This document shows, in pieces, positions 41,774 to 43,977 of a stretch of 43,977 bases of DNA. The notes below the pieces were generated by a model. That model was not told the DNA's origin and searched no databases. It was given only the letters and a program-made list of their open reading frames with translations. Position 1 is the stretch's first letter. Each line of letters opens with the position of its first letter. This DNA is from an uncultured Chthoniobacter sp. (GTDB lineage: Bacteria > Verrucomicrobiota > Verrucomicrobiia > Chthoniobacterales > Chthoniobacteraceae), in assembly GCA_903874975.1 (NCBI GenBank), contig CAIQUL010000332.1:1-43977 (forward strand), in the 5' to 3' direction. The position numbers and the translations under genes are program-made.

Positions 41774-41806
41774 CGTTCCCAAGGCGCTGCGCTGACTTTG
41801 GGAACG
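41774..41806. repeat. CGTTCCCAA/TTGGGAACG palindrome, copy 2
   Basis: The 9-bp stem at 41774-41782 pairs with 41798-41806 around a 15-nt GC-rich loop. It is the second copy of the element at 41121-41146, directly upstream of the oxidoreductase remnant. Confidence 0.6.
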
Positions 41807-41860
41807 AGAGGGAAACGAGAGTGAAAACGTCGCATCGCCGGGGCGCGCGTCCGCACATTT

Positions 41861-42023
41861 TCCGGGGAGCGCGCGCGTCCCGCGTGCTGGCGATGGCGTT
41901 CCGGCATCGCGAACTTCCCCACGCGTCGAATGTGGGGAGCGCGCGCCATCACTCCGCACGCCGCGGGAAGTTCGTTTCGGCGGGACGCCAAAACCAGCAC
42001 GCGGGACGCGCGCGCTCCCCGGA
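41861..42023. repeat. Long inverted repeat, GGGGAGCGCGCGCGTCCCGC ends
   Basis: Perfect 30-bp outer arms (41861-41890 and 41994-42023) are followed inward by imperfect pairing that includes TGGCGT and CGAACTTCCC blocks on both sides. Most of the 163-bp element can therefore fold into one hairpin. It has no coding capacity for a transposase. Size and structure fit a REP/MITE-like non-autonomous element. Confidence 0.75.
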
Positions 42024-42049
42024 GGCTTACGCCACCAGCCGCAGATCGC

Positions 42050-42079
42050 CTCGTGAGCAAGGCCCTGCTCGGTCACGAG
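42050..42079. repeat. CTCGTGA...TCACGAG palindrome, copy 2
   Basis: The outer 7-bp arms CTCGTGA/TCACGAG (42050-42056 and 42073-42079) enclose a GCAAG/CTCGG-like inner part. It is related to the GACCAAGC element at 41001-41024, which has the same CTCGTGA entry. Confidence 0.55.
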
Positions 42080-42123
42080 AAGAATGACCGTCGCGATGCG
42101 CTGGGTCAGACCGGCGCGACAGC

Positions 42124-42283
42124 GTTTTGTAGTGCGGCGGTGCTCCGCCGCTTGCGGGATGGCGCGTGCAAGCGGTGCGGGGTCGCGAGCCGTCGCCGCG
42201 CGCACCCCGAAAGCGCCAGAGCACCGAAGAGGTGGAGGGGACAGTGGAGGTTGGCGGGCGGGCGAACCGGCGCACTACAAAAC
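42124..42283. repeat. 160-bp element with 13-bp terminal inverted repeats
   Basis: GTTTTGTAGTGCG (42124-42136) pairs exactly with 42271-42283. The interior is GC-rich with a GCGGCGG...CCGCCGC mini-hairpin at the left end and carries no gene. The terminal repeats and size fit a MITE-like element. Confidence 0.65.
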
Positions 42284-42315
42284 CTCGCGGCTCTCGCAGG
42301 GCGCAAAGCAAAGCT

Positions 42316-42342
42316 GCCTCTCCAGCGCGAGGCTGGAGAGGC
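42316..42342 (-). terminator. Probable terminator of the protease/PEP-CTERM gene
   Basis: A perfect 11-bp stem (42316-42326 and 42332-42342) with a 5-nt loop lies 29 bp beyond the stop. On the minus strand only an interrupted T-tract (GCTTTGCTTTGC) follows, so termination efficiency is uncertain. Confidence 0.6.
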
Positions 42343-42370
42343 GGGCTGTGAGAACGCAATGACTTGGGGG

Positions 42371-43977
42371 CTAGACCGCCGCCCGGCGGCGGCGCAGCAG
42401 GAGCAGTGCGCTGGAGCTGAGCAGCAGCATCGCGGAGGTGGGTTCGGGCACGGCGGCCGTGAGCGTGACGTGGCCGGCGGCTCCCGCCTGCTCGCTGGTG
42501 AAGTTAACGCCCGCCACCAGGTCGTCGTAGTTGATCATCCAGAGATTTCCACCGAACGCCTGGGTGGAAGCGTCGGCCCAACCATCGAACGTTCCGCCAT
42601 TCCACGCGCCCGTGTAGCTGGCGATGGAAAGCTTGTCACCCACGTCCCAGAACGGGTTGGCCAGATCGGCTCCCAGCAGGTCGAGCGTTACCGTTCCGGA
42701 GATATTGAGTGAGCCCGCGATGTCGAGGAGGTCGGCGAAATTGGCATCACTGAAGGATGACTCGAAAACGAGCGTGGAGCCGGTGTTCAGATTGACCGTT
42801 CCGGTCGCCAGGCTCTCGATGGAAGTACCTGGCGAGAGTTTGCCATCCACAGTGACCACGCCGTTGATGGTGCCCGTGCCGCCGAGTGTCCCGGCGGCAC
42901 CGACGATCACAATGTTGCCACCCGTCGCCGAACCGGTCGTGTTGTTCGCCAGCAGCGTGCCGGCGCTGACCGTCGTTGTGCCAGCGTAGGTGTTCGCGCC
43001 GGAGAGCACCAGCGTGCCAGCACCCGCTTTGGTCACGGCGAGCGAAGCCGCGCCGCCTTGGGCGATGCCTCCGGTGATGTCGGTGTCGCCCGCTCCCAAC
43101 ACGGCCAGGGTTTTCGCGCCGGCCACGCCGCCACTGGCCGCGCCGGTGATATTGCCGGCCAAAATCAGCGCGGTGGCCGGGGTCGTGGCGTTGTTGGAAA
43201 TCGTGTAGGTCTGAGCGCTCCGATCGGTGCCGAGGACGACGGCGGCATTGACGACTTGGCCGTTGGTGACGGTGCTGCTGGTTGTGATGGCTCCGCCATT
43301 TTCCAAAGTGAGCGTCTGGCTGCCGACGGCGCCGCTCCCGATGGTGTAAGCGGCGGCACTGGCGGTATCGAAGAGCACCGTGTTGAGGGTGACTCCGGCA
43401 CCGAGGTTGATCGTGGTCTGTCCGCCGCCCGCGCTGTTGAAAGTGGCGGTGTGGACGTTGTTCGCCGCGCCGGGCACGGGCGAGGAACTCCAGTTCGCGT
43501 CGGCCCAAGTGGAGCCGTTCGCCCCGGTCCAAGTCGCGCCGCCTGCGGTCGAGGAAACGAGCGCGTCGATCTGACTTTTGTATGTCGGGAGGTCCATGAT
43601 CCAGCTCTCATCGCCATAAACGGAGGCGGGCAGGGGATAGACGAATGAAGCGAGGGCTTCGATCATTCCCGCGAGTTCCCATGTTGCGCTGTTTTTGTAA
43701 AAGACCGCGCCTCCGGAATCACCCGTTGCGACCTGCGCGTCGGGGGGGGTAAAATCCAAGATGAATCCTCGGAATGATCCGACTCCGAGTAGAGTTCGTG
43801 TCGTCACGCCGGTTTGAATCAGGTTCCTGCCGTAACTCTTTGTGCCGTTGGGCGACCAATAGAAGCCGGACTTCGGTCCGTATTCCGTAGAGAAAGATTG
43901 TTCTGCGGATCCGCGAATTCGACCGTAGCCAACCAGGTCAACGAGGGAGCCAATCGCCGGAGTGCTGCTGGAAACCA
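42371..43977 (-). CDS. Trypsin-like serine protease with beta-helix repeats and PEP-CTERM anchor, 5' end outside window
   Basis: The frame stays open to the window edge (last codons read VSSSTPAIGSLVDLVGYGRI toward the gene interior). The GTG at 43805-43807 is therefore not a real start. Reading 43977 to 43600 gives the C-terminal half of an S1 (trypsin) domain. VDLVGYGRI and YGRNLI lead to VATGDSGGAVF, which contains the nucleophile Ser in GDSGG (codon near 43720). The His and Asp of the triad would lie upstream, out of view. After a linker (ATWTGANGSTWADANWSS) come autotransporter-associated beta-strand repeats such as AGAGTLVLSGANTYAGTTTV and GGTGTINGVVTVDGKLSPG. The protein ends with VPEPTSAMLLLSSSALLLLRRRRAAV. 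Predicted: a secreted, exosortase-processed surface protease. Upstream partners are unseen. Confidence 0.85.
   Translation of the reverse strand, partial: VSSSTPAIGSLVDLVGYGRIRGSAEQSFSTEYGPKSGFYWSPNGTKSYGRNLIQTGVTTRTLLGVGSFRGFILDFTPPDAQVATGDSGGAVFYKNSATWELAGMIEALASFVYPLPASVYGDESWIMDLPTYKSQIDALVSSTAGGATWTGANGSTWADANWSSSPVPGAANNVHTATFNSAGGGQTTINLGAGVTLNTVLFDTASAAAYTIGSGAVGSQTLTLENGGAITTSSTVTNGQVVNAAVVLGTDRSAQTYTISNNATTPATALILAGNITGAASGGVAGAKTLAVLGAGDTDITGGIAQGGAASLAVTKAGAGTLVLSGANTYAGTTTVSAGTLLANNTTGSATGGNIVIVGAAGTLGGTGTINGVVTVDGKLSPGTSIESLATGTVNLNTGSTLVFESSFSDANFADLLDIAGSLNISGTVTLDLLGADLANPFWDVGDKLSIASYTGAWNGGTFDGWADASTQAFGGNLWMINYDDLVAGVNFTSEQAGAAGHVTLTAAVPEPTSAMLLLSSSALLLLRRRRAAV

Larger units (their letters stand above)
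40781..42370. other. 1.6-kb repeat-rich intergenic region
   Basis: There is no intact gene between the two PEP-CTERM genes. The region holds at least seven palindromic or inverted-repeat elements of different families, listed separately. It also holds one gene remnant (41524-41751). Base composition stays GC-rich. Apparent open frames here are repeat translations such as GARASRVL-type peptides. Confidence 0.65.

Noticed and set aside
41524-42060. Intact 178-residue gene
   Set aside because: Only the last ~75 codons look like protein; the rest translates palindromic repeats.
40781-42370. CRISPR array
   Set aside because: The repeats are of different families, palindromic and irregularly spaced; no regular repeat-spacer unit and no cas gene.
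43805-43807. GTG as the true start of the protease/PEP-CTERM gene
   Set aside because: The frame remains open and trypsin-like up to the window edge, so this GTG is internal.

Overview
The window looks like a GC-rich chromosome segment from a member of the Verrucomicrobiota (PVC superphylum). This is inferred from family content, not from a marker-gene tree. The pointers are three DUF1501 proteins with twin-arginine signals, two planctomycete-type cytochrome c (PSD1/DUF1549/DUF1553) proteins, a PVC-type dehydrogenase with a C-terminal cytochrome, two PEP-CTERM surface proteins, a stand-alone SWIB protein, and an RpoD with a lysine-rich histone-like N-terminus. No phage, transposase, CRISPR array or rRNA was seen.

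Layout. 1-4.8 kb (+): the 3' part of a large alanine-rich coiled-coil protein, translationally coupled to a secreted prenyltransferase-fold protein. 4.9-6.7 kb (-): DUF3820, DUF1080 and Nudix genes. 7-13 kb (-): a PSD1 gene followed by two near-identical DUF1501 genes, a tandem duplication. 13.2-18 kb: a small P-loop ATPase (-), then an FG-GAP repeat protein, an OmpA-like protein and a GT-C glycosyltransferase (+). 17.9-22.8 kb (-): dnaG, rpoD, a small membrane protein and an LTxxQ-like periplasmic protein in one close-packed block. 23-28 kb (-): an outer-membrane barrel with its own terminator, and a three-gene block encoding a rifampin-phosphotransferase-like PEP/pyruvate-domain enzyme, an EMC3/Oxa1-like membrane protein and a GreA/B-like factor. 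28.2-28.8 kb: SWIB protein and tRNA-Asn(GTT). 29-38.5 kb (-): an MFS transporter carrying two EF-hands in its first periplasmic loop. Upstream of it is a four-gene run of PVC dehydrogenase, PSD1, DUF1501 and SDR. 38.5-44 kb (-): two PEP-CTERM proteins separated by a 1.6 kb repeat nest that holds a decayed oxidoreductase gene. The last protein runs off the window edge, and its upstream part reads as a trypsin-like serine protease.

How the genes may work together. The two PSD1/DUF1501 clusters, the dehydrogenase, the DUF1080 protein and the FG-GAP protein form a repertoire exported by Sec or Tat, of the kind Verrucomicrobiota and Planctomycetes expand for polysaccharide or sugar-acid use. The substrates cannot be read from the sequence. 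The dnaG-rpoD block is the housekeeping macromolecular-synthesis operon without rpsU, with an envelope-type gene pair on its tail. The most unusual proposals are the phosphotransferase/EMC3-like/Gre-like operon, the EF-hand MFS transporter, and the repeat families clustered around the PEP-CTERM genes.
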